A stretch of DNA of 6,297 bases from an uncultured Xanthobacteraceae bacterium (GTDB taxonomy: Bacteria > Pseudomonadota > Alphaproteobacteria > Rhizobiales > Xanthobacteraceae). The position numbers were made by a program, and so were the translations under genes. The stretch covers positions 1 through 6,297 of the forward strand of contig CATPBC010000066.1 of NCBI GenBank assembly GCA_955652195.1. Direction: 5' to 3'. The notes under the pieces are model-generated. The model was not told where the DNA came from. It was given only the letters and a program-made list of their open reading frames with translations, and did not search any database. The number at the start of each line of letters is the position of its first letter. Within the stretch, counting starts at the first letter, position 1. Of this stretch, positions 1 to 5,749 are shown piece after piece.

Positions 1-561
1 GAAGGTGTCGGACAGCGCTCGCGCAACGGTCACGGCCGGGTTGGCGAAAGACGTCGAGGCCGTGAACCAATAGGCCGAGGTGATGTAGAGGCCGACCGCA
101 TACGGAACGGCCGTCGGACTTCGCGCACTGCAGCCGAGGATGGCCAAGAGCAAACCGAAGGTGGCAATGGCCTCCGCCAACCATTGGCCCGGACCGGTGC
201 GCGTTGTGACCGAGATTTGCCACAGTGGTAGTTCGAACATCAAATGCGCGGCCCACACGCCGAGAATGCCGCCGATCAGCTGCGCGCCGATATAGATGAC
301 AGTTGAGTTTGCGGTCATTTCGCCGCGCAGCGCCGCCGCCAGGCTCACAGCCGGATTAAAGTGGGCGCCGGATATCGGGCCAAGCGTCAGGATGAGAACA
401 GTCAGAATAGCGCCGGTCGGCAGCGTGTTGCAGAGCAGCGCGAGCGCGCCGTTTCCGCCGGCAAGCTTTGCCGCCATGATACCGGAGCCGACCACCGCCG
501 CCAGCAGGAACGCCGTCCCCAAGCACTCGGCCGCCGTGCGCTGCGCCAGTGACGATTTCAT
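1..561 (-). CDS. aqpS: MIP-family channel, AqpS-like arsenite channel (3' part outside window)
   Basis: Aquaporin/aquaglyceroporin family inner-membrane channel, last visible gene of the ars operon. The 187 visible codons begin at an ATG whose first bases overlap the arsC stop (ATGA, 558-561), so translation is probably coupled. Both pore half-helix motifs are present: GAHFNPAVS (NPA at residues 69-71) and SFANPAVT (NPA at 174-176), with hydrophobic helices around residues 12-30, 48-60, 88-107, 128-144 and 152-168. The residue after the second NPA is Val177, where most aquaporins have the selectivity-filter Arg. In Sinorhizobium meliloti an ars-operon channel, AqpS, provides the exit route for arsenite made by ArsC; the same role is inferred here from context and sequence. 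The gene runs off the left edge, lacking the last transmembrane helix. The family call is secure; the substrate is inferred. Confidence 0.88.
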   Translation of the reverse strand, partial: MKSSLAQRTAAECLGTAFLLAAVVGSGIMAAKLAGGNGALALLCNTLPTGAILTVLILTLGPISGAHFNPAVSLAAALRGEMTANSTVIYIGAQLIGGILGVWAAHLMFELPLWQISVTTRTGPGQWLAEAIATFGLLLAILGCSARSPTAVPYAVGLYITSAYWFTASTSFANPAVTVARALSDTF

Positions 562-1085
562 GTCGCCGCCGGTGCCTTTGCCGTGGCGCCTTCCAGTCGG
601 CCGATTTCGCGCAGTTTCTGTTGCAAGCTTAGTTGATCGAGCGAGCGTATTGGCAGCGACGTGAAAATGCCGATGCGCTGATTGAGCATGCGGTAAGCAT
701 CCTTGAACGGTAGCGCGATTTCGGCCGGCGAGCCCTGGGCGGCGGCGGGATCTGGGACGCCCCAATGCGCCGTCATTGGCTGACCGGGCCAGACCGGGCA
801 GGTTTCACCCGCCGCGTCGTCGCAGACCGTGAATACGAAATCGAGCAGTGGCGCTCCAGGATCAGCAAATTCGCTCCAGGACTTCGAGCGAAAGCGCGAC
901 GTATCGTGACCCAGCGAATGCAGGAGCTGCAGCGTCTCGGGATGCACCCATCCTTTGGGCTGGCTGCCCGCGCTGAAAGCACGAAATTTCCCTGCGCCGA
1001 GCTTGTTCAAGATCGCTTCGGCCATGATCGATCGGGCCGAGTTTCCGCTACACAGGAACAGTACGTTGAAGGGACGGTCGGCCAT
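558..1085 (-). CDS. arsC: Arsenate reductase ArsC, low-molecular-weight phosphotyrosine phosphatase fold
   Basis: Cytoplasmic enzyme reducing arsenate to arsenite, 175 aa. The P-loop CX5R is CSGNSARS with nucleophile Cys12 and Arg18. A PDP motif gives the likely general acid Asp112. Two further cysteines, Cys88 (TVCDD) and Cys96 (TCPVWPG), match the redox pair of the thioredoxin-coupled family (Cys82/Cys89 in the S. aureus pI258 enzyme), with one extra residue between them. The protein is longer than the roughly 130-140 aa family core: about 35 residues after residue 140 form a Leu/Gln-rich, probably helical tail of unknown role. The ATG at 1085 puts the P-loop at the usual N-terminal place; only a weak purine-rich ribosome binding site precedes it. 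grxB ends 33 bases upstream, and the stop overlaps the channel start. Because glutaredoxin 2 is the upstream neighbour, the electron donor could be glutathione/glutaredoxin rather than thioredoxin. Confidence 0.93.
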   Translation of the reverse strand: MADRPFNVLFLCSGNSARSIMAEAILNKLGAGKFRAFSAGSQPKGWVHPETLQLLHSLGHDTSRFRSKSWSEFADPGAPLLDFVFTVCDDAAGETCPVWPGQPMTAHWGVPDPAAAQGSPAEIALPFKDAYRMLNQRIGIFTSLPIRSLDQLSLQQKLREIGRLEGATAKAPAAT

Positions 1086-1118
1086 CTTTTGCCCGCTGCG
1101 ACTACTGAGGATCTCTTG

Positions 1119-1757
1119 TCAGATCGCCGGCAAGGGCTGATAGCCGATGCGGTTCATCATGGTTTCAAAATAGTCGCGGACCTTGTTTGGAAAGCTCAGG
1201 CCTTTGACGACGGCGACCGAACGAAGGAGCGGCAGGACGCGAATGTCGTCGAGCGACAGTTTGCCGTTGACCGCCATTGGGCTCTCGATCAGCCGGTCGA
1301 GCTGTTCGAGATCGGGCATCAGTGCGTCGATCTGTTCGCGGGTCTTGGCGCGCAGCTCGACAAAGTCGCCGAGCTTCTCGCGCTTGCGCACTATGTAACG
1401 GTCGCGCGCCGCGACCGTGCCGAATTCCGGCAATCCAAGGAGCGGATAGCGCGGCATCGTCAGCGGAACTGATTTTGGAACGACGCTATCGGCCCAGGCG
1501 GTGATCTCAGGCCGTTGCAGGCCGGTCAGCACAGGATCACCGATAGATTCGATATGGGCGACCATGTCCATGCTTTCGAGCATCGGCGTGCCGTCGTCCT
1601 TGACCAGGATGGGGATGACTCGCTTGCCGACAAGATCAATCATCGTTGCGGAATCGTCCTCCAGCACAACCGTTTCCTGCAAATGCAAGCGCTTGAGCGC
1701 CGCCGCCATTCGCACGCGGAAGCAGATCGAGCAATGCTCAAACAGATAGAGTCTCAT
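1119..1757 (-). CDS. grxB: Glutaredoxin 2 (GrxB family) within the ars operon
   Basis: A 212-aa protein matching E. coli Grx2 (215 aa) along its length: an N-terminal thioredoxin fold (about residues 1-75) followed by an all-helical GST-like C-terminal domain. Visible landmarks are the active site at Cys9-Ser-Ile-Cys12 (CPYC in E. coli), a cis-Pro at RVIP (Pro49), the glutathione-binding ESMDM stretch (61-65), and the family motif AVNGKLSLDDI (162-172) followed by LPLLR. The ATG at 1757 overlaps the arsR stop as ATGA; the frame is open further upstream, but that part only shadows arsR. Grx2 uses glutathione to reduce disulfides and, in E. coli, is an efficient donor to plasmid R773 ArsC. Here it probably regenerates the ArsC encoded next, or protects thiols during arsenic stress. 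The CSIC active site lacks the usual proline, which may change its redox potential. Confidence 0.92.
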   Translation of the reverse strand: MRLYLFEHCSICFRVRMAAALKRLHLQETVVLEDDSATMIDLVGKRVIPILVKDDGTPMLESMDMVAHIESIGDPVLTGLQRPEITAWADSVVPKSVPLTMPRYPLLGLPEFGTVAARDRYIVRKREKLGDFVELRAKTREQIDALMPDLEQLDRLIESPMAVNGKLSLDDIRVLPLLRSVAVVKGLSFPNKVRDYFETMMNRIGYQPLPAI

Positions 1758-2125
1758 GACACCGGCTCGGCAAACTTGTGCGGCCGGCGCATTTTGCGAA
1801 GCCCCGCATTTTCGCTTTTCGCTGGCAAGCACTCTTCGGCGCGGCCGCGACAGCAATTTTCGGTCAGGTAAGCGATCAGCGCGTTCATGGTCTCGTAACG
1901 CGCCGCATAGATCATCGAGCGGCCATCGCGACGCACCGTCACTAGTCCCGCATCGCGCAGCCGGTCGAAGTGAAAGGTCAGGGTGTTCGGCGCGAGCTTG
2001 AGCGCCTCGGCCACAGCCCCAGCGGGCATGCCTTGCCGACCGGCTTCGACCAGAAGCCGGAACACGTCCAAGCGATTCTCCTGGGCCAGCGCCGCCAAGG
2101 CCGCTAGCGCGTCGGGTTTTTTCAT
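1754..2125 (-). CDS. arsR: ArsR/SmtB-family arsenite-responsive repressor
   Basis: A 123-aa winged-helix repressor and first gene of the operon. The helix-turn-helix lies at about residues 35-62 (AGAVAEALKLAPNTLTFHFD then RLRDAGLV), and the wing at about 63-76 (VTVRRDGRSMIYA). It lacks the Cys-X-Cys site in the recognition helix used by E. coli R773 ArsR. Instead it has Cys91-Cys92 and Cys99 after the last helix, resembling the C-terminal arsenite site of Acidithiobacillus ferrooxidans ArsR (Cys95, Cys96, Cys102), with one extra residue of spacing. It should dimerise on the two inverted repeats just upstream and be released by As(III) or Sb(III). The ATG at 2125 has no Shine-Dalgarno sequence and sits in the edge of the first operator. 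The stop overlaps the grxB start (ATGA). Confidence 0.93.
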   Translation of the reverse strand: MKKPDALAALAALAQENRLDVFRLLVEAGRQGMPAGAVAEALKLAPNTLTFHFDRLRDAGLVTVRRDGRSMIYAARYETMNALIAYLTENCCRGRAEECLPAKSENAGLRKMRRPHKFAEPVS

Positions 2126-2147
2126 ATTTCAATAAGTATTGAAATAT
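2124..2147. promoter_or_regulatory. ArsR operator 1, overlapping the arsR start codon
   Basis: A perfect inverted repeat with 11-bp arms (2124-2134 and 2137-2147) around a 2-bp centre. Its core, ATTTCAA-N6-TTGAAAT (2126-2145), recurs 41 bp upstream. It covers the predicted transcript start and two bases of the arsR ATG. Assignment to ArsR is inferred from position, dimer-type symmetry and the duplicated core. Confidence 0.72.
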
Positions 2148-2173
2148 TATCGGGGCGTCAAGAAATATTTCAA
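2146..2173 (-). promoter_or_regulatory. Predicted sigma70-type promoter of the ars operon
   Basis: On the minus strand a TTGAAA -35 box (2173-2168) and a GATAAT -10 box (2151-2146) are separated by 16 bases, each matching consensus at five of six positions. Transcription would start near 2139, leaving a leader of about 14 bases before the arsR ATG. The -35 box lies inside the upstream operator, and the start site inside the downstream one. Confidence 0.65.
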
Positions 2174-2187
2174 TAGATGTTGAAATA
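2166..2187. promoter_or_regulatory. ArsR operator 2, covering the -35 box
   Basis: An inverted repeat with perfect 8-bp arms (2166-2173 and 2180-2187) and a 6-bp spacer. The core ATTTCAA-N6-TTGAAAT (2167-2186) is identical in both half-sites to operator 1. Its left arm contains the predicted -35 hexamer, so a bound repressor would block RNA polymerase. Confidence 0.7.
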
Positions 2188-2255
2188 ATTCGCAATCGGA
2201 TATTTGGCGGGCGAGGGAACTAGGGTGGAAGCAGCAATCAAATCCGGCGCGGCGA

Positions 2256-2672
2256 TCATTTGAGGTTTAATTCTCTCGTCGTTTTCGGCGGCGGAATCTC
2301 GAAACGCAGTTGCGCCGCGGATGGGTGGTCGACTTTGGAGGCTCGCCCCTCCTGTTGCAGACGGCGGTACGTTTCCTGCCATGATGGCGCTTCGGGTGAT
2401 TCCTGCAGCCAATGGGCAACCGCGGCCTCGTCGCACCATTGCAAGAGCCGCGGCATGATACGGCGGTGCGCGCCGACAAGCATGAAAGCGCGCATCGACC
2501 GCTCATCGCTCCACAGCGTGCGTGTCCAGAAGGTGAAATTGGAATCGCTCAACAGCGAAACGGCCAAATTTCCCGTCTTGGCTTGACGCGCCGAGCGGAA
2601 CGCGCCGATCAAAAAAACTGGCAAGTAGCGGAACGACCGCACGCGAAGCCGGGTGATCGAAACGAACGGCAT
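2256..2672 (-). CDS. DUF3291-like small protein, probable dimeric alpha/beta-barrel fold
   Basis: A 138-aa protein without signal peptide or membrane segment. The stretch from FWTRTLW (residues 48-54) through MRAFMLVGAHRRIMPRLLQWCDE (60-82) resembles DUF3291 and CrtA-like relatives of the ferredoxin-like dimeric alpha/beta-barrel class, where the W...H pattern lines a cavity; His69 and Trp79 are the equivalents here. A conserved-looking tail, HWLQ to KVDHPSAAQ (87-121), recalls hypothetical proteins common in Bradyrhizobium. Function is unknown; a monooxygenase or ligand-binding role is possible, but nothing here proves it. The ATG at 2672 has GGAG six bases upstream. It starts 18 bases after the barrel-protein stop, so the two may be co-transcribed. 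No link to the downstream ars operon is implied, since that has its own promoter. Confidence 0.75.
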   Translation of the reverse strand: MPFVSITRLRVRSFRYLPVFLIGAFRSARQAKTGNLAVSLLSDSNFTFWTRTLWSDERSMRAFMLVGAHRRIMPRLLQWCDEAAVAHWLQESPEAPSWQETYRRLQQEGRASKVDHPSAAQLRFEIPPPKTTRELNLK

Positions 2673-2690
2673 GACGCTCCGGGCAAAAGG

Positions 2691-3436
2691 CTAGAACCGA
2701 TAATTGACGCCTGCGCGCACCACATTCATCTGAACGCGGGCGCGGTCGATAAGCGTCGGTGCGCCGGCAATCGCGACCGTATTGGTGACGGTGCCCAAGT
2801 CGACGCAGAGATATTCGAGTTTCGCGCTCCAGTGCTGCGCAAGCGCAATCTCTGTGCCACCGCCGATGGTCCAGCCGCTCGGCGTCGTATTTTGCGTCAG
2901 CGATGCCGTGACGCCGCCGCCGGTCGCGGTTCCTTTGAGCGCCACACGCCCGACGGCATAACCGCCTGTGACATAAGCGAGCCAGCCGTCAGCCGCGTAA
3001 CCCACTCGGGCGCGCGCCGTACCAAACCAATCGATATCATGCTCCAACGAGGCATTGGTCGCGGGCCCGCAGACGGTGCATTGGGCGCTTATGCTGCCCT
3101 TGAGATTGCTCCACTGAAAATCGCCCTCCGCGCCCAAGACCAAGGCGCCGGATTGCCAATTAAAGCCAGCCTGCCCGCCACCAGCAGCGCCCCATAACGA
3201 TGTATCCGTTGTCGCAAAGGGGACACCGCCGGCACTGAAATCGCTGTGGGCGCGGGCCATGGTCGGCCCGATATTTCCGCCAATATAAAAACCGCTCCAG
3301 TCGGTGACGGCGCGAAACGCGGTCGGCGGTGCGTAGACCGCTGGACCCGGCCCAACGGGCGGAGGCAGATCGGCAGCTTGCACGGCGGCCGGTGCAAACA
3401 CGAAATGGCGGCGGAAGCTGCGGTCAGCCAGCGCAC
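2691..3436 (-). CDS. Omp25/31-type outer-membrane beta-barrel protein, probable frameshift in signal peptide
   Basis: Small porin-like barrel of the outer membrane. The mature frame (from about 3374 down to a TAG at 2691) encodes some 227 residues starting ADLPPPV, with the family hallmark DWSGFYIGGNIG (mature residues 25-36), alternating Gly/aromatic strands, ARARVGYA and LAYVTGGYAVG repeats, and a C-terminal VRAGVNYRF ending in Phe, the usual BAM assembly signal. The best start is the GTG at 3436, eight bases after a perfect AGGAGG. That GTG opens a signal-peptide-like frame (MRWLTAASAAISCL) one base out of register with the mature frame. Adding one base near 3390-3401 would give a 21-residue signal ending AVQA before ADLP. 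The mature frame has only a TTG at 3491, with no ribosome binding site and no credible signal. Either the gene is damaged or the sequence has an error. Cysteines at mature positions 99, 102 and 190 are unusual for barrels. Confidence 0.8.
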
Positions 3437-3444
3437 GTGACGGC

Positions 3445-3450
3445 CCTCCT
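3445..3450 (-). promoter_or_regulatory. Strong ribosome binding site that decides the barrel-protein start
   Basis: AGGAGG on the minus strand, eight bases before the GTG at 3436. It is the best ribosome binding site seen in the window, and it points to a frame different from that of the mature barrel. This is the main evidence for a frameshift just downstream. Confidence 0.75.
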
Positions 3451-3598
3451 CGATTTGCCCACGAGCATCTTTGAAATACGGAACGCCCCAAACCGTTAAA
3501 AACGCGTTAGGACTTTACCAAGTCGTAAATTGTCATTGCATGATCGCGGCGAGCGCTTGTCAGAGATACAGGCGACGACGCAATGACGCGGCGAACAA

Positions 3599-4060
3599 TC
3601 AATAAGTCAGCGAAGCCTGCAGCGCCAAGTTTCCGCCGTCGTAGCGGAAAGCCGCAGCATTGAAGTCCGGCGGGCCGAAGCTGCCGGAGGCATTGTTGGA
3701 AAACCCGTAGCCCTGGATCGGCTTGCCAAACAGACCCGGCGTGAGCTGCGTTTCGTTGTGCTCGGCATGGAAGAATGCCACCGCATAATTTCCGGCCGGG
3801 ACGCCGCTGAAAACGCAGGTGGCCTGCCGATCGCGGATCGGCGCGATGACGCCGCGCCATTCCTGTCCGGCTTTGGGAAAGGCAGCGGGCGAGTTGTGCA
3901 ATGCGCAGCGCACAACACCGTCGTTGCTGCGCAGCCCTGTGACCGTCATGGACAATCGTCCCGCCGTTTGCGCCAGGCCGCCCAATGCCGATGCAAGAAT
4001 GGATACAAGAATGGATACAAGAATCGCCGCCGCAATGGCGACCCTGCGTAGGTCAGACAA
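3599..4060 (-). CDS. Secreted DUF2141 domain protein
   Basis: A 153-aa exported protein. The N-terminus (MSDLRR, then a hydrophobic core to about residue 29) is a signal peptide with likely cleavage after GGLA, residue 30. The mature part matches DUF2141: VTGLRSNDGVVRCALHN (40-56), a GVPAGNYAVAFFHAEHN strand-turn (86-102; PAGNYA is the usual PxGxYA motif), and GKPIQGYGFSNN (112-123) with PDFNAAAF (131-138). Cys52 and Cys82 could form a disulfide in the periplasm. The family has an Ig-like or transthyretin-like beta-sandwich look and no known biochemical role. The start is a TTG at 4060 preceded by a GGGGGA ribosome binding site about six bases away; no in-frame ATG gives a complete signal peptide. 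It ends about 160 bases before the barrel-gene start and may be transcribed separately. Confidence 0.85.
   Translation of the reverse strand: MSDLRRVAIAAAILVSILVSILASALGGLAQTAGRLSMTVTGLRSNDGVVRCALHNSPAAFPKAGQEWRGVIAPIRDRQATCVFSGVPAGNYAVAFFHAEHNETQLTPGLFGKPIQGYGFSNNASGSFGPPDFNAAAFRYDGGNLALQASLTY
3989..4024. repeat. Three tandem 12-base repeats inside the DUF2141 signal peptide
   Basis: Two identical copies of GGATACAAGAAT (4001-4012 and 4013-4024) follow a diverged copy, CGATGCAAGAAT (3989-4000). On the coding strand they encode ILVS-ILVS-ILAS, the hydrophobic core of the signal peptide. The repeat unit is a multiple of three, so copy-number change would alter core length without shifting the frame. 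Confidence 0.9.
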
Positions 4061-4276
4061 TGCAAATCCCCCGATTACCCTCGTAAAACACTATCGTCCG
4101 TGCCATCGGGTTACAAGCTGAGCGCCCTACCCGCCGTTAGCGTAGTCACCGAGCCCAATATTTGAGCAAGTGGCGGGTTTTGACGACCCGCCAAGGCAGT
4201 TTCCAGTTGCGTGCCTTTGGCGCGGAGATTGCTTAGCATCTCTTCGCCCACATCGGAGTGCGGCGGGCGGACCGGC
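4061..4276. other. Divergent intergenic region between the DUF2141 and cpATP-grasp genes
   Basis: 216 bases separate two divergently transcribed genes, so promoters for both should lie here. I see no convincing sigma70 hexamer pair for either gene. The only clear structure is the hairpin at 4171-4193. The ATP-grasp frame is open back to a GTG at 4211, but the encoded residues do not look like the family. Confidence 0.5.
4171..4193. other. GC-rich hairpin upstream of the cpATP-grasp gene
   Basis: TGGCGGGT (4171-4178) and ACCCGCCA (4186-4193) form a perfect 8-bp stem around a 7-base loop. Neither strand has a following run of T, so it is not a classical intrinsic terminator. It lies about 83 bases before the ATP-grasp ATG and could be a leader structure or a protein-binding palindrome. 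Confidence 0.55.
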
Positions 4277-5695
4277 ATGTTCGACGAGATGACGGGAAGC
4301 GTGGACGCCGGCGGCGCAGTTCGGCCACCCTATGCCGAACTCTCCCGTTGGCTGGAAACCGTCAAGCCGGATTTGCTCAATTTACGCCGGCGCGAGGCTG
4401 AAGTCCTGTTCCGGCGTATCGGCATTACCTTCGCAGTTTATGGCGATCCCGAAGCTCAGGAACGGCTGATCCCCTTCGACATCATCCCGCGTATTCTCGC
4501 CGCCGATGAATGGCAGCTTCTGCATCGCGGGCTCGAGCAGAGAGTCAAGGCAATCAACGCCTATGTCAAAGACATCTATGGCCGACGCGACATTATTAAA
4601 GCCGGCGTAATTCCCGAAGATCTGATCTTTCAGAACCCGCAGTTTCGCCCCGAAATGAACGGCCAGACCGTGCCGCACGACATCTATGTACATATCGCCG
4701 GGATCGACATCGTGCGGGTGGACCCGAAAACGTTCTATGTGCTCGAAGATAATGTCCGCACCCCGTCCGGCGTCTCCTACATGCTGGAGAACCGGGAAAT
4801 CATGCTGCGGCTGTTTCCCGAACTGTTCTCGCGCTATCGCATCGCACCGGTCGAAAATTATCCCGAGGAACTCCTCGACACTTTGAAATCAGTGGCGCCG
4901 CAGACCGTCCCTGGTGAGCCTACGGCTGTGCTGCTTACACCGGGGGTCGCGAATTCCGCGTATTACGAGCATTCTTTTCTCGCCGACAAGCTTGGCATCG
5001 AACTGGTCGAGGGACGCGACCTGATGGTGCGCGACGACGTTGTTTACATGCGCACGACCGAAGGTCCCAAACGCGTCGATGTGATCTACCGCCGGATCGA
5101 CGACGACTTTCTGGACCCGCTGGTATTCCGCTCCGACAGCGCGCTCGGCGTGCCTGGCTTGATGTCGGCTCATCAGGCCGGCAACCTGACGCTTGCCAAT
5201 GCGATCGGCACCGGTATCGCCGACGACAAAGCGGTCTACAGCTACATGCCCGAAATCATCAAATTCTATCTCGGCGCCAGCCCAATACTCGACAACGTGC
5301 CGACTTGGCGTTGCCGCGAGCCGGAGCATTTGAAATACGTGATCGAACGTATCGAGGAAATGGTCATCAAAGAGGTGCACGGCTCCGGCGGCTACGGCAT
5401 GTTGATCGGGCCAAAAGCGGACAAAGCCACGATCGCGGCATTCCGCAGCAAGCTCAAATCCGTCCCGCACAATTTCATCGCCCAGCCGACGCTCGCACTG
5501 TCGACCTGCCCCACCTGCACCGGCGATGGTCTCGCGCCGCGCCACGTGGATTTGCGCCCATTCGTGCTGAGCGGCCGTGACGGGGTGCGCATCATTCCCG
5601 GCGGACTGACGCGTGTCGCGCTCCAGCATGGATCGCTGATTGTGAATTCCAGTCAGGGCGGTGGCACCAAAGACACCTGGGTCTTAGACGCATGA
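4277..5695 (+). CDS. Circularly permuted type 2 ATP-grasp protein, predicted amide/peptide ligase
   Basis: A 472-aa cytoplasmic protein closely resembling the rhizobial circularly permuted ATP-grasp family (DUF404/DUF407). Landmarks in order are RRREAEVLFRRIGITFAVYG (37-56), PHDIYVHIAGIDIVRVD (133-149), VLEDN-RTPSGVSYMLENR (155-173), LLTPG (219-223), DVIYRRIDDDFLDP (268-281), a glycine-rich nucleotide loop KEVHGSGGYGM (365-375), STCPTC (409-414), RHVDLRPFVLSG (422-433) and the C-terminal NSSQGGGTKDTW (457-468). ATP-grasp enzymes join a carboxylate to an amine via an acylphosphate; comparative genomics predicts a peptide or peptide-tagging product for this family, but no substrate is established. 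The ATG at 4277 gives the usual family N-terminus (FDEM) and length; its ribosome binding site is weak, and a GTG at 4211 would add 22 atypical residues. The alpha-E gene follows after 54 bases, presumably in one operon. The gene looks intact. Confidence 0.9.
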   Translation: MFDEMTGSVDAGGAVRPPYAELSRWLETVKPDLLNLRRREAEVLFRRIGITFAVYGDPEAQERLIPFDIIPRILAADEWQLLHRGLEQRVKAINAYVKDIYGRRDIIKAGVIPEDLIFQNPQFRPEMNGQTVPHDIYVHIAGIDIVRVDPKTFYVLEDNVRTPSGVSYMLENREIMLRLFPELFSRYRIAPVENYPEELLDTLKSVAPQTVPGEPTAVLLTPGVANSAYYEHSFLADKLGIELVEGRDLMVRDDVVYMRTTEGPKRVDVIYRRIDDDFLDPLVFRSDSALGVPGLMSAHQAGNLTLANAIGTGIADDKAVYSYMPEIIKFYLGASPILDNVPTWRCREPEHLKYVIERIEEMVIKEVHGSGGYGMLIGPKADKATIAAFRSKLKSVPHNFIAQPTLALSTCPTCTGDGLAPRHVDLRPFVLSGRDGVRIIPGGLTRVALQHGSLIVNSSQGGGTKDTWVLDA

Positions 5696-5749
5696 ACAGC
5701 GATTCTCGCTCGCAGGTGGCATCCGAGCACGTCGTCCGGAGTTGACGCG

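Noticed and set aside
765..1472. Plus-strand open frame of 235 codons
   Set aside because: It lies opposite arsC and grxB, both with clear family motifs on the minus strand; its Arg/Ala/Asp-rich translation matches no family.
1758..2195. N-terminal extension of grxB to 2195
   Set aside because: This stretch shadows arsR and its promoter in another frame; the Grx2 match starts exactly at the ATG at 1757.
2412..3197. Plus-strand open frame of 261 codons
   Set aside because: It is antisense to two minus-strand genes, and its composition is typical of a GC-rich shadow frame.
3437..3491. TTG start at 3491 for the barrel protein
   Set aside because: No ribosome binding site, an Arg-rich N-terminus without a hydrophobic core, and a much better GTG with AGGAGG downstream in another frame.
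3511..3524. Small stem GACTT/AAGTC near the barrel gene
   Set aside because: A five-base stem with no T-tract is expected by chance.
4094..4116. Possible minus-strand promoter TTGTAA-N17-TAGTGT for the DUF2141 gene
   Set aside because: Only four and three of six bases match the consensus, which is too weak to annotate.
4211..4276. GTG start 22 codons upstream of the cpATP-grasp ATG
   Set aside because: The extra residues do not resemble the family N-terminus; starting at FDEM gives the usual length.
4889..5629. Minus-strand open frame of 246 codons
   Set aside because: It is antisense to the highly conserved cpATP-grasp gene and has no recognisable domain.
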